Shown piece by piece: positions 43,067 to 53,665 of a stretch of 64,000 bases of DNA (position 1 is its first letter; each line of letters opens with the position of its first letter). A program made the position numbers and the translations under genes. The notes beneath the pieces are model-generated. The model was not told the DNA's origin. It ran no database searches and worked only from the letters and a program-made list of their open reading frames with translations. Location: contig NZ_CP113866.1 in the NCBI RefSeq assembly GCF_026914305.1, positions 2,111,501 through 2,175,500 on the forward strand. The letters run 5' to 3'. Origin of the DNA: Caldicellulosiruptor acetigenus. Lineage in GTDB: Bacteria; Bacillota; Thermoanaerobacteria; Caldicellulosiruptorales; Caldicellulosiruptoraceae.

Positions 43067-44245
43067 ATGAACGGTCCCAAGCGTGAGATTATAGCAATGA
43101 TTTTAGCAGGAGGGCAAGGAAGTAGGCTTAAAGAGCTTACCAAAACAAATGCAAAGCCTGCTGTGGAGTTTGGGGGAAAGTATCGGATAATTGACTTTAC
43201 TTTGAGCAACTGTACAAACTCATCAATTGACGTAGTTGGAGTTTTGACTCAGTACCAGCCTTTTAAATTACATTGTCACATTGGAATCGGGACTGCATGG
43301 GATTTGGACCGCACAAAAGGCGGTGTTTACATCCTGCCACCTCACACAAATGACAGTGGCGGAAACTGGTACAAAGGTACTGCTGATGCAATTTATCAGA
43401 ATATGAACTTTGTGGAGTTGTTCGCACCAGAGTATCTTTTAGTACTGTCTGGCGACCATATCTATACCATGGACTATCAAGAGATGTTCAAATTCCACAA
43501 GGAAAAAAAGGCTGACGTGACAATTGCATGTATTGAAGTCCCAATTGAGGAAGCTTCAAGATTTGGAATCATGAACACAAAAGAAGACGGTAGGTTATAC
43601 GAGTTTGAAGAAAAGCCAAAGCATCCAAAAAACAATCTTGCATCAATGGGGATATACATATTTAACTGGGATAAACTAAAGAAGTACTTGAAAGAAGATG
43701 CAAAAGATGAAGAATCAGCACACGATTTTGGAAAAAATATAATTCCCAAGATGTTAAAAGGTGGTGAAAAATTATTTGCATACAGATTTAAGGGCTACTG
43801 GAAGGATGTGGGAACAGTTGAGTCTTACTGGGAGGCGAACATGGACCTTTTGAATGAAGAGTGTGATTTAAACGTACCAAGTTGCACTTTAGACCTTTAC
43901 AACGAAGAAGCAAAGATTTATACTTCATCAATCGCATATCCTCCTCAATACATAGCCCCTTGTGCAAAGGTCAAAAAGTCGATGGTGGTAGAAGGTTGCA
44001 GCATCTGGGGTGAGGTTTACAATTCAGTTTTGTCGTACAACGTGTATGTAGGCAAAAATGCCAAAGTTATAAGCTCTGTTTTACTTAGTAGTGCTTCAAT
44101 TGAAGATGGTGCTATGGTCGAAAATGCAATTGTGTGCTCAGGGGCAAGAGTTACAAAAGGCTGCAAGGTTATTGGAAAACCGGGGAAAATTGCAGTTGTT
44201 CCTGAAAACAAAAAGGTAACCTCTGACATCATAATTTCAGAATAA
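43067..44245 (+). CDS. glgC: Glucose-1-phosphate adenylyltransferase, catalytic subunit
   Basis: 392 residues from the ATG at 43067, which has GGGTGGTG upstream; an earlier in-frame ATG at 42995 lies inside glgB and is unlikely. The nucleotide-binding motif [15 protein letters not shown], the [15 protein letters not shown] segment and [12 protein letters not shown] are intact, followed by a left-handed beta-helix C-terminus. It makes ADP-glucose from glucose 1-phosphate and ATP, the committed step of glycogen synthesis. It probably works with GlgD as a heterotetramer. Confidence 0.96.
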   Translation: MNGPKREIIAMILAGGQGSRLKELTKTNAKPAVEFGGKYRIIDFTLSNCTNSSIDVVGVLTQYQPFKLHCHIGIGTAWDLDRTKGGVYILPPHTNDSGGNWYKGTADAIYQNMNFVELFAPEYLLVLSGDHIYTMDYQEMFKFHKEKKADVTIACIEVPIEEASRFGIMNTKEDGRLYEFEEKPKHPKNNLASMGIYIFNWDKLKKYLKEDAKDEESAHDFGKNIIPKMLKGGEKLFAYRFKGYWKDVGTVESYWEANMDLLNEECDLNVPSCTLDLYNEEAKIYTSSIAYPPQYIAPCAKVKKSMVVEGCSIWGEVYNSVLSYNVYVGKNAKVISSVLLSSASIEDGAMVENAIVCSGARVTKGCKVIGKPGKIAVVPENKKVTSDIIISE

Positions 44246-44266
44246 TCTTTATTGGAGGAGATTAAA

Positions 44267-45409
44267 ATGCTTACAAATTACTTAGGTATTGTGAGCCTTA
44301 CAGAAAACGAAAGTAAACTCAAAAGCCTTACTGCAACAAGACCGTTAGCTTCAATTCCTATATTTGGCAGATACAGGGTTATTGATTTTGTGCTTTCAAA
44401 TCTTGTCAATGCAGGAATCACAAACGTTGGGATTCTGGCTCCAACTAAGTCCAGGTCCTTGATAGACCATGTTGGAACAGGCAAACCCTGGGATTTGAAC
44501 CGCAAGGTTGATGGTCTTTACATCTTCAACTATTCCTATGAACCGCCTTCCATAAGTGATATAAAACTTCTAAAAAGCAATATGGAATTTTTACTTCGCA
44601 GTAGAAAAGAAATGGTAATTTTTACTTTATCCCATATGATTTGTAATATAGATTTTGAAGATGTGGCTAAATTCCATGAAGAAAGTGGTGCTGATGTGAC
44701 AGTTGTATATAAAAAGATTGCCAATGAAGATGACCTTTTTCTTGAACTTCCTACCCTGATGCTTGACCAGAATTCAAATGTAATGGGAATTGGAAAAAAT
44801 ATAGGAAGACGCACAACTGTCAACATATCTTTGGATATGTTTGTGCTCAGCAAAGAATTTTTGATTGACTGTATTTTGACATGTCTTGAAAATGGTAACT
44901 GTACAACATTCAGAGATTTTATCTATAAAAATGTTCAGAATATTAATTTAAAAGCTTATGAGTTCAAAGGATACGTGGGATGTATAAATTCTATTTCTTC
45001 ATATTTTAAAATATCAATGGACATGTTAAATGTTGAGATCCAACGTGAACTTTTTTCAGAGGAAAGACCCATTTATACAAAGTCAAACGACTCACCACCC
45101 ACAAGGTATTTTTCCACATGTGAAGTTGAAAATTCCTTTATATCAAACGGATGCCTTATTGCAGGCAAAGTGAAAAATAGTATAATCTCAAGAGGAGTTG
45201 TAATAGAAAAAGATGCAATTGTTGAAAATAGCATAATATTCTCAAAATGCATGATCAAAAGCGGTGCTATTTTGAAAAATGTCATTTTAGACAAAAATGT
45301 GGTAATAGATGAAAATGCCACATTGATCGGGCATAACAAAAATCCTCTTGTGATGGAAAAGCAAAGTTTTATAAATTTAAGCCAGTTAAAAGAGGTGAAA
45401 AGATTATGA
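44267..45409 (+). CDS. glgD: GlgD, GlgC-like regulatory subunit
   Basis: 380 residues from the ATG at 44267 with GGAGGAG upstream. It follows the GlgC fold (GRYRVIDFVLSNLVNAG, and a C-terminal beta-helix with AIVENSIIFSKC) but the N-terminal nucleotide motif is replaced by LTENESKLKSLT, lacking the GGxGxRL glycines. Catalysis is therefore not expected. In Bacillus and Geobacillus the corresponding subunit raises the activity of GlgC in a mixed tetramer. It overlaps glgA by 4 bases, which ties its translation to the synthase. Confidence 0.94.
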   Translation: MLTNYLGIVSLTENESKLKSLTATRPLASIPIFGRYRVIDFVLSNLVNAGITNVGILAPTKSRSLIDHVGTGKPWDLNRKVDGLYIFNYSYEPPSISDIKLLKSNMEFLLRSRKEMVIFTLSHMICNIDFEDVAKFHEESGADVTVVYKKIANEDDLFLELPTLMLDQNSNVMGIGKNIGRRTTVNISLDMFVLSKEFLIDCILTCLENGNCTTFRDFIYKNVQNINLKAYEFKGYVGCINSISSYFKISMDMLNVEIQRELFSEERPIYTKSNDSPPTRYFSTCEVENSFISNGCLIAGKVKNSIISRGVVIEKDAIVENSIIFSKCMIKSGAILKNVILDKNVVIDENATLIGHNKNPLVMEKQSFINLSQLKEVKRL

Positions 45410-46842
45410 ACGTCTTGTTTGCAGTGTCTGAAGCATTCCCTTTTGCTAAAAGCGGAGGTCTTGCAGACGTTGCCTACGCTCTGCCAAAAGCATTGAGAAA
45501 ATTAGGTGTTGATATAAGAGTTATCATGCCCAAATACGCTGATATTAGTCCTGACTTTTCTACAAAGATGAAACATCTGTGCCACTTTACCGTTTCTGTT
45601 GGCTGGCGAAACCAGTATTGTGGCATTGAGTATTTAAACTTGGATGGCGTTCCGTTCTATTTTATAGACAATGAATATTATTTCAAAAGACCTGGATATT
45701 ACGGATACTATGATGATGGAGAAAGATTTTCATTCTTTTCAAGAGCTGTATGTGAAGCTGTATATCATCTTGACTTTGACGTGGATATCATTCACGTAAA
45801 CGATTGGCACACAAGCATAATCCCGGTGTTATTAAAAGCTCATTATACGCATTCTGAAAAGCATCGAAAAATAAAGACAGTTCTCACAATACACAATTTA
45901 AAATATCAGGGTATATTCCCAAAAGAAGTTATGCATGATCTCCTTTCCCTTCCTGATGAATACTTTGATGAAAACAGGCTCAAATTCTATGATGCAATTT
46001 CATTCTTAAAAGGAGGCATAATCTACTCTGATAAGGTTGTAACTGTAAGCAAAACATATGCAAACGAAATCAGAACACTTTCTTACGGCGAAGGTCTACA
46101 TGGACTTTTGTCTGGGATTGGAGAAAAATTAACAGGTATTGTCAACGGAATTGACTATGAAGTTTATAACCCTGCAACAGACAAATTTATATTTGTAAAC
46201 TATGATGCAAATACGTTTGTAGAGAGAAAGAAGGAAAACAAATTCAGGCTCCAGCAAATGTTGAATCTTCCGGTATCTGATGAGATTGTGCTAATTGGAA
46301 TGGTTTCGCGCCTTACAAAAGAAAAAGGAATTGAACTTATTGAAAGAATTTTAAATAAACTTTTGACATTGCCAATCCAACTTGTAATTTTGGGCGCTGG
46401 TGATTACCATTATGAGCAAATGTTCAAACACTATGCAGGTGCATTTCCTTCAAAGGTTTCGGCAAATATATGTTACAGCGAAGAACTTGCACGAAAAATT
46501 TATGCCGGCTCTGACATGTATCTTATGCCATCTTTGACAGAGCCTTGCGGAATATCCCAGCTGATTGCCATGAGGTATGGAAGTGTGCCGATTGTCAGAG
46601 AGACAGGTGGACTTAAAGATACTGTAAAACCATATAATCAGTTTACAGGCGAAGGCTGGGGATTTTCTTTTGCAAACTATGAACCGGCAGAACTTTTTGC
46701 TATCATAAAATACGCACTTTCCATATATACCGACAAGGCTCAGTGGAGGACTATTGTTCATCAAGCAATGACAAGAGACAATTCGTGGAATGCCTCAGCC
46801 TACGAATATCAAAAGGTTTATGAAAGTCTTTTAAATTCATAA
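45406..46842 (+). CDS. glgA: Glycogen synthase (ADP-glucose type)
   Basis: 478-residue GT5 enzyme. The N-terminal KSGGLADVAYALPKAL is the ADP-glucose-binding loop, DIIHVNDWHTS is the conserved His segment, and SLTEPCGISQLIAMRYG carries the C-terminal catalytic Glu. It extends alpha-1,4 chains with ADP-glucose from GlgC/GlgD. It starts within the last codons of glgD and ends 26 bases before the glgP ATG. Confidence 0.96.
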   Translation: MNVLFAVSEAFPFAKSGGLADVAYALPKALRKLGVDIRVIMPKYADISPDFSTKMKHLCHFTVSVGWRNQYCGIEYLNLDGVPFYFIDNEYYFKRPGYYGYYDDGERFSFFSRAVCEAVYHLDFDVDIIHVNDWHTSIIPVLLKAHYTHSEKHRKIKTVLTIHNLKYQGIFPKEVMHDLLSLPDEYFDENRLKFYDAISFLKGGIIYSDKVVTVSKTYANEIRTLSYGEGLHGLLSGIGEKLTGIVNGIDYEVYNPATDKFIFVNYDANTFVERKKENKFRLQQMLNLPVSDEIVLIGMVSRLTKEKGIELIERILNKLLTLPIQLVILGAGDYHYEQMFKHYAGAFPSKVSANICYSEELARKIYAGSDMYLMPSLTEPCGISQLIAMRYGSVPIVRETGGLKDTVKPYNQFTGEGWGFSFANYEPAELFAIIKYALSIYTDKAQWRTIVHQAMTRDNSWNASAYEYQKVYESLLNS

Positions 46843-46868
46843 AAATTTTATTGGGAGGAAATTTTTTA

Positions 46869-49331
46869 ATGATAGGCGGAATTAAGGGCCTTTCAAAAGA
46901 AGAACTCAAAGAAAAGATAAAGCAGGATTTTCAGCGAAAGATTATATCCCTCTTTGCAATTGACCCAAAAGAAGCAACAACTTATCAGCAGTACCTTGCT
47001 CTTGGGGAGGTTATAAAGGAATACTCTTTTGAGAGATGGCTTCAGACAAACAAGTACTACAAGCAAAACGATGTAAAACAGGTGTATTACTTTTCGATAG
47101 AGTTTTTGCTTGGCAAACTTCTTGTCAACAACCTCATAAATTTGGGAATTCGCGATGTCTGCAGAGAAGCTCTAAACGAACTTGGCATAACTCTTGAAGA
47201 CATTGAAGAGGCAGAAAGAGAACCGGGCCTTGGAAATGGAGGCTTAGGAAGGCTTGCCGCATGTTTCTTGGACTCAATGGCTTCAATGGGTCTTCCTGGT
47301 CATGGAAACGGGATAAGATATCGATACGGGCTTTTTGAACAAAAAATTCAAAACGGGTATCAGGTTGAAGTGCCCGACAACTGGCTTTCTGAAGAGTATG
47401 TGTGGGAGGTAAAAAGAAGCGACAGAGCCTGCGTTGTAAAGTTTGGTGGAACAGTGCGCTTTGACATTGTTGATGGAAAACTGAAAGCTTTTCATGAAAA
47501 CTACGAACCCGTTTGGGCAATACCTTATGATATTCCTATAATTGGATATGGCTGCAATACTGTAAATACCTTAAGGCTTTGGAGTGCAGAGCCGTTCGAA
47601 AATGTATTTGATTTTGCTTCGTTTTCAAGAGGTGACTATATTAAAGCCGTGGAATACAGGTATATGGTGCAGTCCATCACCCAAGTTTTGTATCCAGACG
47701 ACACAAACGAGCAAAATAGGATTTTAAGGCTCAAACAAGAATACTTTTTTGTATCAGCCGGTGTTCAGAGTATTATAAGGACATTTAAAAAACGTGGAAA
47801 ACCAATTTATGAGCTTCCAAACTATGTAATGATCCAAATCAACGACACACACCCAGCACTTGTTATACCAGAACTTATGAGAATACTGATTGACGAAGAA
47901 GGACTTCCGTGGGAAGAGGCGTGGGATATCACAACAAAAACCGTTGCCTACACAAATCATACTATTATGGTTGAGGCGCTTGAAAAGTGGCCAATTGATA
48001 TGGTAAAAACTCTTCTTCCAAGGATATATACAATAATCGAAGAGATAAATAGAAGATTCTGCAGCGAGATGCTCGAACGCACTGGCGGGGACTGGCAAAA
48101 AGTTTGCAATATGGCTATCATCCATGACGGCCAAATAAATATGGCGCACTTGGCTGTTATTGGTAGCAGCTCTGTAAATGGGGTTTCAAAACTTCACACA
48201 GAGACTTTAAAAAATGAAGTGTTAAAATGTTTTTACACCATCTATCCTGAAAAGTTTAACAGCAAAACAAATGGTATTACCCACAGAAGATGGCTTGTTG
48301 AAGCAAACCCGGATTTGGCAAGGCTCATCTCCGAAACTTTGCAAACAGACAGGTGGATAAAAGAGCCTATGCTCATGCTCAAATTCAAAGATTTTGCAGA
48401 AGATAAGCTCACACAGGAGCTTGTTGCGAATATTAAATTTAATAACAAGGTCAAACTTGCAAAGTATATAAAAGATAAGTACAACATTGTGGTTGACCCG
48501 CGCTCTATATTTGATGTGCAGGCAAAAAGGCTTCATGCATACAAACGCCAGCTTTTGAACGCTCTTCATATACTGCATCTTTACAATATGCTAAAAGAAA
48601 ATCCCAGCTTGGATATATATCCACGAACCTTTATCTTTGCAGCAAAGGCAGCACCAGGTTATATACTTGCAAAAAAGATTATAAAGCTCATAAATTCAAT
48701 TGCCGAGAAAGTCAACAAAGACCCAGATGTGAAAGACAAGCTCAAAGTGGTGTTTCTGGAAAACTACTGTGTGTCTTTGGCAGAAAAGATTATCCCTGCA
48801 GCTGATGTGTCAGAGCAAATCTCAACAGCCTCAAAAGAAGCATCTGGCACAGGGAACATGAAGTTTATGATGAATGGTGCAATTACCATTGGAACCTTAG
48901 ATGGTGCAAATGTGGAGATAAAAGAGGCGGTGGGTGATGAGAACATAGTCATTTTTGGCCTTTTAGCTGAAGAGGTCTTGGACTACTACAAAAATGGCGG
49001 GTACAGTAGCAGTCAGCTTTACCAGAAAGATTTGAGAATCAGAAGGCTCATTGACCAGTTAATCGGAAACTTTTTTGATGTGCCACCTGGTGAGTTTATG
49101 GATATTTACAATCACTTGATAACATACAACGATGAATACTTTGTGCTGAAAGATTTTGATTCTTACCACGAAGCTCAAATGAAAATTGATAAGCTCTACC
49201 GAGACACCAAACGCTGGCGAAAAATGATGATAATCAACATAGGAGCATCTGGAATTTTTTCAAGTGACAATACCATTCAAAAGTATGCCGATGAAATTTG
49301 GCATATAAAAAGGGTTGAAATCCCGAATTAG
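46869..49331 (+). CDS. glgP: Glycogen/starch phosphorylase
   Basis: 820 residues from the ATG at 46869 with GGGAGGAAA upstream. A pyridoxal-phosphate site is seen as EASGTGNMKFMMNGAITIG, and GNGGLGRLAACF, DTHPALVIPELMR and NGITHRRWL are family landmarks. It releases glucose 1-phosphate from non-reducing ends, closing the glycogen cycle in the operon. The N-terminal part (residues 1-30) is short compared with animal enzymes, as expected for bacterial forms. About 150 non-coding bases follow before the next gene. Confidence 0.96.
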   Translation: MIGGIKGLSKEELKEKIKQDFQRKIISLFAIDPKEATTYQQYLALGEVIKEYSFERWLQTNKYYKQNDVKQVYYFSIEFLLGKLLVNNLINLGIRDVCREALNELGITLEDIEEAEREPGLGNGGLGRLAACFLDSMASMGLPGHGNGIRYRYGLFEQKIQNGYQVEVPDNWLSEEYVWEVKRSDRACVVKFGGTVRFDIVDGKLKAFHENYEPVWAIPYDIPIIGYGCNTVNTLRLWSAEPFENVFDFASFSRGDYIKAVEYRYMVQSITQVLYPDDTNEQNRILRLKQEYFFVSAGVQSIIRTFKKRGKPIYELPNYVMIQINDTHPALVIPELMRILIDEEGLPWEEAWDITTKTVAYTNHTIMVEALEKWPIDMVKTLLPRIYTIIEEINRRFCSEMLERTGGDWQKVCNMAIIHDGQINMAHLAVIGSSSVNGVSKLHTETLKNEVLKCFYTIYPEKFNSKTNGITHRRWLVEANPDLARLISETLQTDRWIKEPMLMLKFKDFAEDKLTQELVANIKFNNKVKLAKYIKDKYNIVVDPRSIFDVQAKRLHAYKRQLLNALHILHLYNMLKENPSLDIYPRTFIFAAKAAPGYILAKKIIKLINSIAEKVNKDPDVKDKLKVVFLENYCVSLAEKIIPAADVSEQISTASKEASGTGNMKFMMNGAITIGTLDGANVEIKEAVGDENIVIFGLLAEEVLDYYKNGGYSSSQLYQKDLRIRRLIDQLIGNFFDVPPGEFMDIYNHLITYNDEYFVLKDFDSYHEAQMKIDKLYRDTKRWRKMMIINIGASGIFSSDNTIQKYADEIWHIKRVEIPN

Positions 49332-49479
49332 GTCTTATTTTAGTTTCTCTAATTGTTCTGATATATACAAATGGTATAACATACCTGTTATCGGAGGCTG
49401 AAGTTACGTAAGATAACGGCAGCAGAATCAAATCAAGGGCTTATATCTAAAAATAAGAAAATGAAATGGAGGGATAAAA

Positions 49480-50199
49480 ATGTATAAAAAGAAAGTTTTG
49501 GTTTCAATTATCTCTATTTTAGTTTTGTTTGGCGCAATATTAATAAGCATCGGGGTCAAAAGTAATCAAGATATAACCAATGAACAAGAAATAAAGAAAA
49601 CAGTAATAGGTGCTTTGAAGATTTGGGAAAAACTTGTTTTTCCTTCTGAATATACAAAGTCACCAGAAATAAAAATTCCTGCTGAGGTAATAGAAAAAAA
49701 GATTAAGGAAGTTACTGATGAATGCAAAAAATATTTTAGCAGCAAATCTGGATGGCTTGCAAACAGATTAGAAGTTTACCGAAACGCTGTGCTTGCTGAA
49801 GCATATCCCTCATCAAGTATTAGAACAGCAGAAGATAAAATAAATGATATAAAATTTTTAGAAATAAAAATTAATGGAGACACTGCAATGGTTGTAGTTG
49901 ATGTATATGAAGAAAACAAAGCCGTGTTATCAGGTTTAGATGAGTCTAAAATTCCTCCTGCAGAGTTGAATAAAATAAACAATATTGATATTTATAAAAT
50001 AACATCTGGTAAAGAAGAGGATATTATTAAGAAAAAGAAAGAAATAGAAGAACAAATTAAAAAATTACCCAAAAAAACTTTTTTAATTAATAGAGATGCT
50101 GTTATTCGCTATTATTACAATTTAGCAAAAGAAAATGGCGAGTGGAAGATAACTTCAGAAAATTTAGATTATCACCCAGGCTATAAACCACAAAATTGA
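49480..50199 (+). CDS. Membrane-anchored extracytoplasmic protein, unknown function
   Basis: 239 residues. One N-terminal membrane segment (VSIISILVLFGAILISIGV) without a lipobox cysteine is followed by a soluble domain with charged helices and strands (IKFLEIKINGDTAMVVVDVYE, RYYYNLAKENGEWKITSENL). The last part looks like the end of an NTF2-like or similar stress/transport-accessory domain, but no family can be named. The ribosome site is GGAGGG. It lies after glgP on the same strand, with a separate leader, and ends just before a bidirectional terminator. Lysine- and isoleucine-rich composition matches its neighbours. Confidence 0.75.
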   Translation: MYKKKVLVSIISILVLFGAILISIGVKSNQDITNEQEIKKTVIGALKIWEKLVFPSEYTKSPEIKIPAEVIEKKIKEVTDECKKYFSSKSGWLANRLEVYRNAVLAEAYPSSSIRTAEDKINDIKFLEIKINGDTAMVVVDVYEENKAVLSGLDESKIPPAELNKINNIDIYKITSGKEEDIIKKKKEIEEQIKKLPKKTFLINRDAVIRYYYNLAKENGEWKITSENLDYHPGYKPQN

Positions 50200-50220
50200 T
50201 AAAAAGAAAATTAAATTATA

Positions 50221-50270
50221 AAAGGCAGGCTGAAAATCAGGATGAAATCCAAAAAGCCTGCCTTTTTAGT
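50221..50270. terminator. Bidirectional terminator between convergent genes
   Basis: AAAGGCAGGCT pairs with AGCCTGCCTTT, with T-runs available on both strands. It lies between the orphan gene on the plus strand and the GDSL hydrolase on the minus strand. Confidence 0.88.
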
Positions 50271-50915
50271 TTAAAATTCTATTGCTCTCAAAAACGCGTT
50301 GGCTATAATCATATGGCCTGTTAAATTTGGATGGATTCTGTCAAGCGCAAGTGCATATGAATGATAATGTTTTAAGAACCTGTCAAACTCCTCTTGCACA
50401 TCTACAAAAATAGCGTTATGTTTTTGAGCTATTTCTTTCATTGCAAATCTGTACTCATCCATCTTTTTCCTCATAGCATCATTTTTGTTATCATCAATTA
50501 TAAATGGCGACATCAGAACAAGTCCTTTTAAGTCTGGCTTTGTAAGATTTATAAGCTCATCCAAGGTAGACTTGTACTCATCCAAATACACATGGCACTC
50601 AGGAATAAGTGGATTGTCAAACTGTCTCCAAACATCATTTATACCTATCATGATAGAAAGCCAGTCAGGCTTTAAATCCAAAACATCTGTCTGCCAGCGG
50701 GATTTGAGATGCCTTACAGTATCTCCACCAACACCCATGTTTATAACTCTTATTTTGCTCTCAGGATACTTTGAAAGAAGCTGAGCTTGTACAAGAGAAA
50801 CATACCCATTCCCCAAATTATTCCAATGTAGCCCTTCACCAACTGGTCTTGCTCTTCCACAGTCTGTGATAGAATCACCAATAAAAAGAAGCTTTGAGCC
50901 TTTTTCAATCAACAT
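50271..50915 (-). CDS. GDSL/SGNH-family hydrolase
   Basis: 214 residues. The four blocks are seen: GDSITDCGR with the catalytic Ser, GVGGDTVRHL with the oxyanion Gly, GINDVWRQF with Asn, and DRIHPNLTGH with the Asp-His pair. Such enzymes deacylate lipids, acetylated sugars or other esters. There is no signal peptide, so the protein acts in the cytoplasm, as would suit deacetylation of imported xylo- or other oligosaccharides. It lies 26 bases after the glucokinase gene on the same strand. The sugar link is an inference. Confidence 0.92.
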   Translation of the reverse strand: MLIEKGSKLLFIGDSITDCGRARPVGEGLHWNNLGNGYVSLVQAQLLSKYPESKIRVINMGVGGDTVRHLKSRWQTDVLDLKPDWLSIMIGINDVWRQFDNPLIPECHVYLDEYKSTLDELINLTKPDLKGLVLMSPFIIDDNKNDAMRKKMDEYRFAMKEIAQKHNAIFVDVQEEFDRFLKHYHSYALALDRIHPNLTGHMIIANAFLRAIEF

Positions 50916-50941
50916 TAAAAACTCACCTTCTTTTGTAATTT

Positions 50942-51910
50942 TTAAATCTGCTTTGCCAAAAGTGCAGCACCAATTATACCTGCATCATTACCTAAGACAG
51001 CAGGAATTATTTTAGGTGGTGATATTTGTTTGCAATAGAACTTTTCATAAACAAGCTCTCTTACCGGTCCAAGCAGGTATTCCCCTTCTTTGCTGACTCC
51101 CCCGCCAATGCAAATTACTTCTGGTTCGAATATATTGCAAACATTTACAAGCCCTTCTGCTAAATATTTTACATACTTATCAACAATTGCTGCACCTTCG
51201 CTGTCTCCCATTCGCTTTGCATCAAAGGCAGTCTTAGCATCAATCTTAGAAATGTCGCCATTTACAAGTTTCATAATCGTGCCGTTTATATTTCTTGCAG
51301 CAGCCTCTCTTGTCATGCGAATAAGAGCTGTTGCTGACGCATACGCTTCCCAGCACCCTTTTCGGCCACATGTGCACTGCTCACCATCAACACAAATCAC
51401 CATATGCCCAAGCTCAGCACCTGCATGATGTGCCCCGGTGTATATTTTGCCATCAATTATAATTCCACCGCCAATTCCCGTGCCAAGAGTTATTGTTACC
51501 GAAATCCTTGTACCCTTTGCACCGCCTGCTATATACTCACCATATGCTGCACAGTTTGCATCGTTTTCTATGTTTACAGGCTTTGGAATATATTTTTGAA
51601 TCTCTTCTCTCATAGGCACGTTCAAAAACGCAATATTGTTGCTGTAAAGAATCATGCCCTTTTCATTGTCAGGCGTACCGGGGCTTCCTATACCAACTGA
51701 GTGAATGTGGTCTAAAGAAAGTCCGCATTCTTTTACAAGATTGAGGCTAAGCTCTGCCATATCTTTCATAATCTCTGTGTAGTGCCTGTGTGCACCTGTT
51801 GGCACAGAACCTTTTTTTATAATCTTCCCTTCTTCATCAACAATTCCAGCTGCAATGTTTGTTCCTCCCAAGTCAATTCCTATGTAATACACCTTCTCTC
51901 TCCTTTCCAA
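50942..51910 (-). CDS. glcK: ROK-family glucokinase
   Basis: 322 residues. The ATP-binding motif GIDLGGTNIAAGIV opens the protein. The substrate site has NIENDANCAAYGEY and GHMVI, and the ROK zinc site is seen as CTCGRKGCWEAYAS. VICIGGGVS is the adenosine segment. It phosphorylates glucose to glucose 6-phosphate; related sugars cannot be excluded. It is followed by the GDSL gene on the same strand. The start at 51910 has GGAAAGGAG upstream. Confidence 0.93.
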   Translation of the reverse strand: MERREKVYYIGIDLGGTNIAAGIVDEEGKIIKKGSVPTGAHRHYTEIMKDMAELSLNLVKECGLSLDHIHSVGIGSPGTPDNEKGMILYSNNIAFLNVPMREEIQKYIPKPVNIENDANCAAYGEYIAGGAKGTRISVTITLGTGIGGGIIIDGKIYTGAHHAGAELGHMVICVDGEQCTCGRKGCWEAYASATALIRMTREAAARNINGTIMKLVNGDISKIDAKTAFDAKRMGDSEGAAIVDKYVKYLAEGLVNVCNIFEPEVICIGGGVSKEGEYLLGPVRELVYEKFYCKQISPPKIIPAVLGNDAGIIGAALLAKQI

Positions 51911-52278
51911 TCCTTAAGATTTTGATTTTATTATATCAACAAAAAGAGGTTAAGTAAAATAGCTTTTTGTGTTTCTATTTTTAGATGTTTTGTATAGGAT
52001 ATTTGCAGTAAAATTATTTTGGAAATTAGGATTTAAAATTTTTTACACTTTTTGTTGTATACAGCTAAATAATTAAATAATAATTAGGCATAATGACAAT
52101 TTACAAGACATCAAAATTAATGTATTATCATAAAAAACAAGTAAAAATAGAACTTAATAAGAAGGTGTATTTTATAATGTCTAAAACTTCAATTAATAAT
52201 TCATAACTACACTTTCAACACCTCCTCCATTCATTGCTTACCCTAACTTACTTTATTAATTAGAATGATATTCAAAAA
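51911..52278. other. AT-rich intergenic stretch without a clear gene
   Basis: No coding frame of note. On the minus strand a very strong ribosome-site-like sequence (GGAGGAGGTG near 52224-52234) is followed by start-like triplets that meet stops within a few codons. It could be the eroded 5' end of a lost gene. The right side borders a disrupted gene. Confidence 0.5.
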
Positions 52279-52827
52279 GTGGAATTTAGTATGAATTTAT
52301 TTGCAAAGAAATCTCACATTAATATCTTGATTATTTTTATAATTACAATTATATCTTTTGCTGTATTTTCTTTGTGGTATACAAACTATACTATAAGCGG
52401 AGTCATGTTAAAAAACGGAATTAAAGATGAGAATATAATCTTTAATATCAATCAAAATCAATGGAAGATATTCTTGTTCAAATAGGAAAAAGGCAATACA
52501 GATTATGTAGGATTTGTAAATATAATGAAACAAAGTAACGGTTCATATAAAGTCTCTAAAATTGTTCTGCCTATAATTTCAAATAAAGTAATTGTATATA
52601 CCAACTACAGTGATGTTAAAAATGGTATTCTACGAATCGCAACTGTTGTAGGAGGGGTTATAAAAACAGATGGCAATAAGGATGTAAATATTGCTGTAAA
52701 TTATCAAAACCAAAGAAAAGAAGTTGAAAAAATAGAAAAGATAAAAGAAGTAGAAAATTATCTTTTTTTCATCTATGACATTGGTTATCATACTACACCT
52801 GTTACATATGATGTTATGTCTAAATAA
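52279..52827 (+). pseudogene. Membrane-anchored orphan gene split by an in-frame TAG
   Basis: A first part (from GTG 52279 or, more likely, ATG 52291) encodes one membrane helix (NILIIFIITIISFAVFSLWY) and a short outer segment. TAG at 52483-52485 stops it. The same frame continues without a break through EKGNTDYVGFVNIMKQSNGS and a further 90 codons to 52827. Joined, it would be about 180 residues, with a membrane anchor and an extracytoplasmic domain of unknown type. It ends 4 bases before the left inverted repeat of the ISL3 relic. Either a nonsense mutant or two overlapping small genes; the continuous frame favours the former. Confidence 0.7.
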
Positions 52828-52958
52828 AATAGGCTCTATAATAAATATTGGGGTGGATAAATAGGAAAAGAATATAGTACTTATTCTGAATGCCTGTTAT
52901 AATAAGATTGTTTTTATGGATAAAAAAATACACAAAAGAAAGGAGGCATCCAGAGTAA

Positions 52959-53553
52959 GTGCTTGATTATAATTATATCGCTGAACTTTTGAAATCAAAA
53001 GATATTATTCTTCTACCTGATAATTGAAAACGAAAGGGAAGTAGAACTGCACATAAGTCAGGTCAAAAGCCTCATAAATGCCCTAGATGTGGTAATATTA
53101 CAAGCAAGATTCACGATTATCGCACCCAAAGAGTAAAAGACATACCAATGATGGAGCAGGAGATTGTTGTTAAAGTCCTATGAAGAACTTACAACAGAGC
53201 AGAAAGAAGAATTAGAAGTAATGTTTTGGTATAGTCAGGATTTAAGGAAGGCGCATAGGCTTAAGGAAGAATTCAGGAAAGTTTTGAAAAGTAGCAATTC
53301 AGCAGAAGTGAGGGTTGAATTAAAAAAGTGGATAGAGGCAGCAGAAAGAAGTAGACTCTCTGAATTTCATAGATGTATAAAAGGTTTTCAGGAACTGGGT
53401 TTCGCTAGAATAGTGAATCTTTTGATGTTCCGTATACAAATAGCTTGAGCAGAAGGTTTTAACAACAAGATAAAGGTGTTAAACAGAAATAGCTTTGGAT
53501 ACAGGAACTTTGAAAGATTTAGAAAGAGGATTTTATACAGTTGTGGTAGTTAA
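52959..53553 (+). pseudogene. ISL3-family transposase relic
   Basis: A GTG at 52959 behind AGGAGG begins DYNYIAELLKSKDIILLP, a TGA follows at codon 23, and the frame continues with the zinc-finger part (PHKCPRCGNITSKIHDYRTQ) typical of ISL3 transposases. After a large deletion near 53170 the C-terminal region resumes in other frames (LTTEQKEELEVMFWYSQDLR, then GFNNKIKVLNRNSFGYRNFE). At least one stop, one deletion and one or two frameshifts separate the pieces. The gene cannot make an active transposase. Confidence 0.85.
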
Positions 53554-53665
53554 GGATTGGGAAGTGAATATTTAAAACCCGCCGCAGAGGTGGGGAAAGG
53601 TGAAGTTGAGTTTTTAAAATCATTTCCCTATAAGAGGTATATATGATATTAAATGTATACTTGAT

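Noticed and set aside
49380-49440. Possible cyclic-di-GMP riboswitch or other structured leader before the 49480 gene
   Set aside because: A GTTATC/GATAAC dyad is present but the core sequences of known riboswitch classes are absent, and there is no U-tract to make it a terminator.
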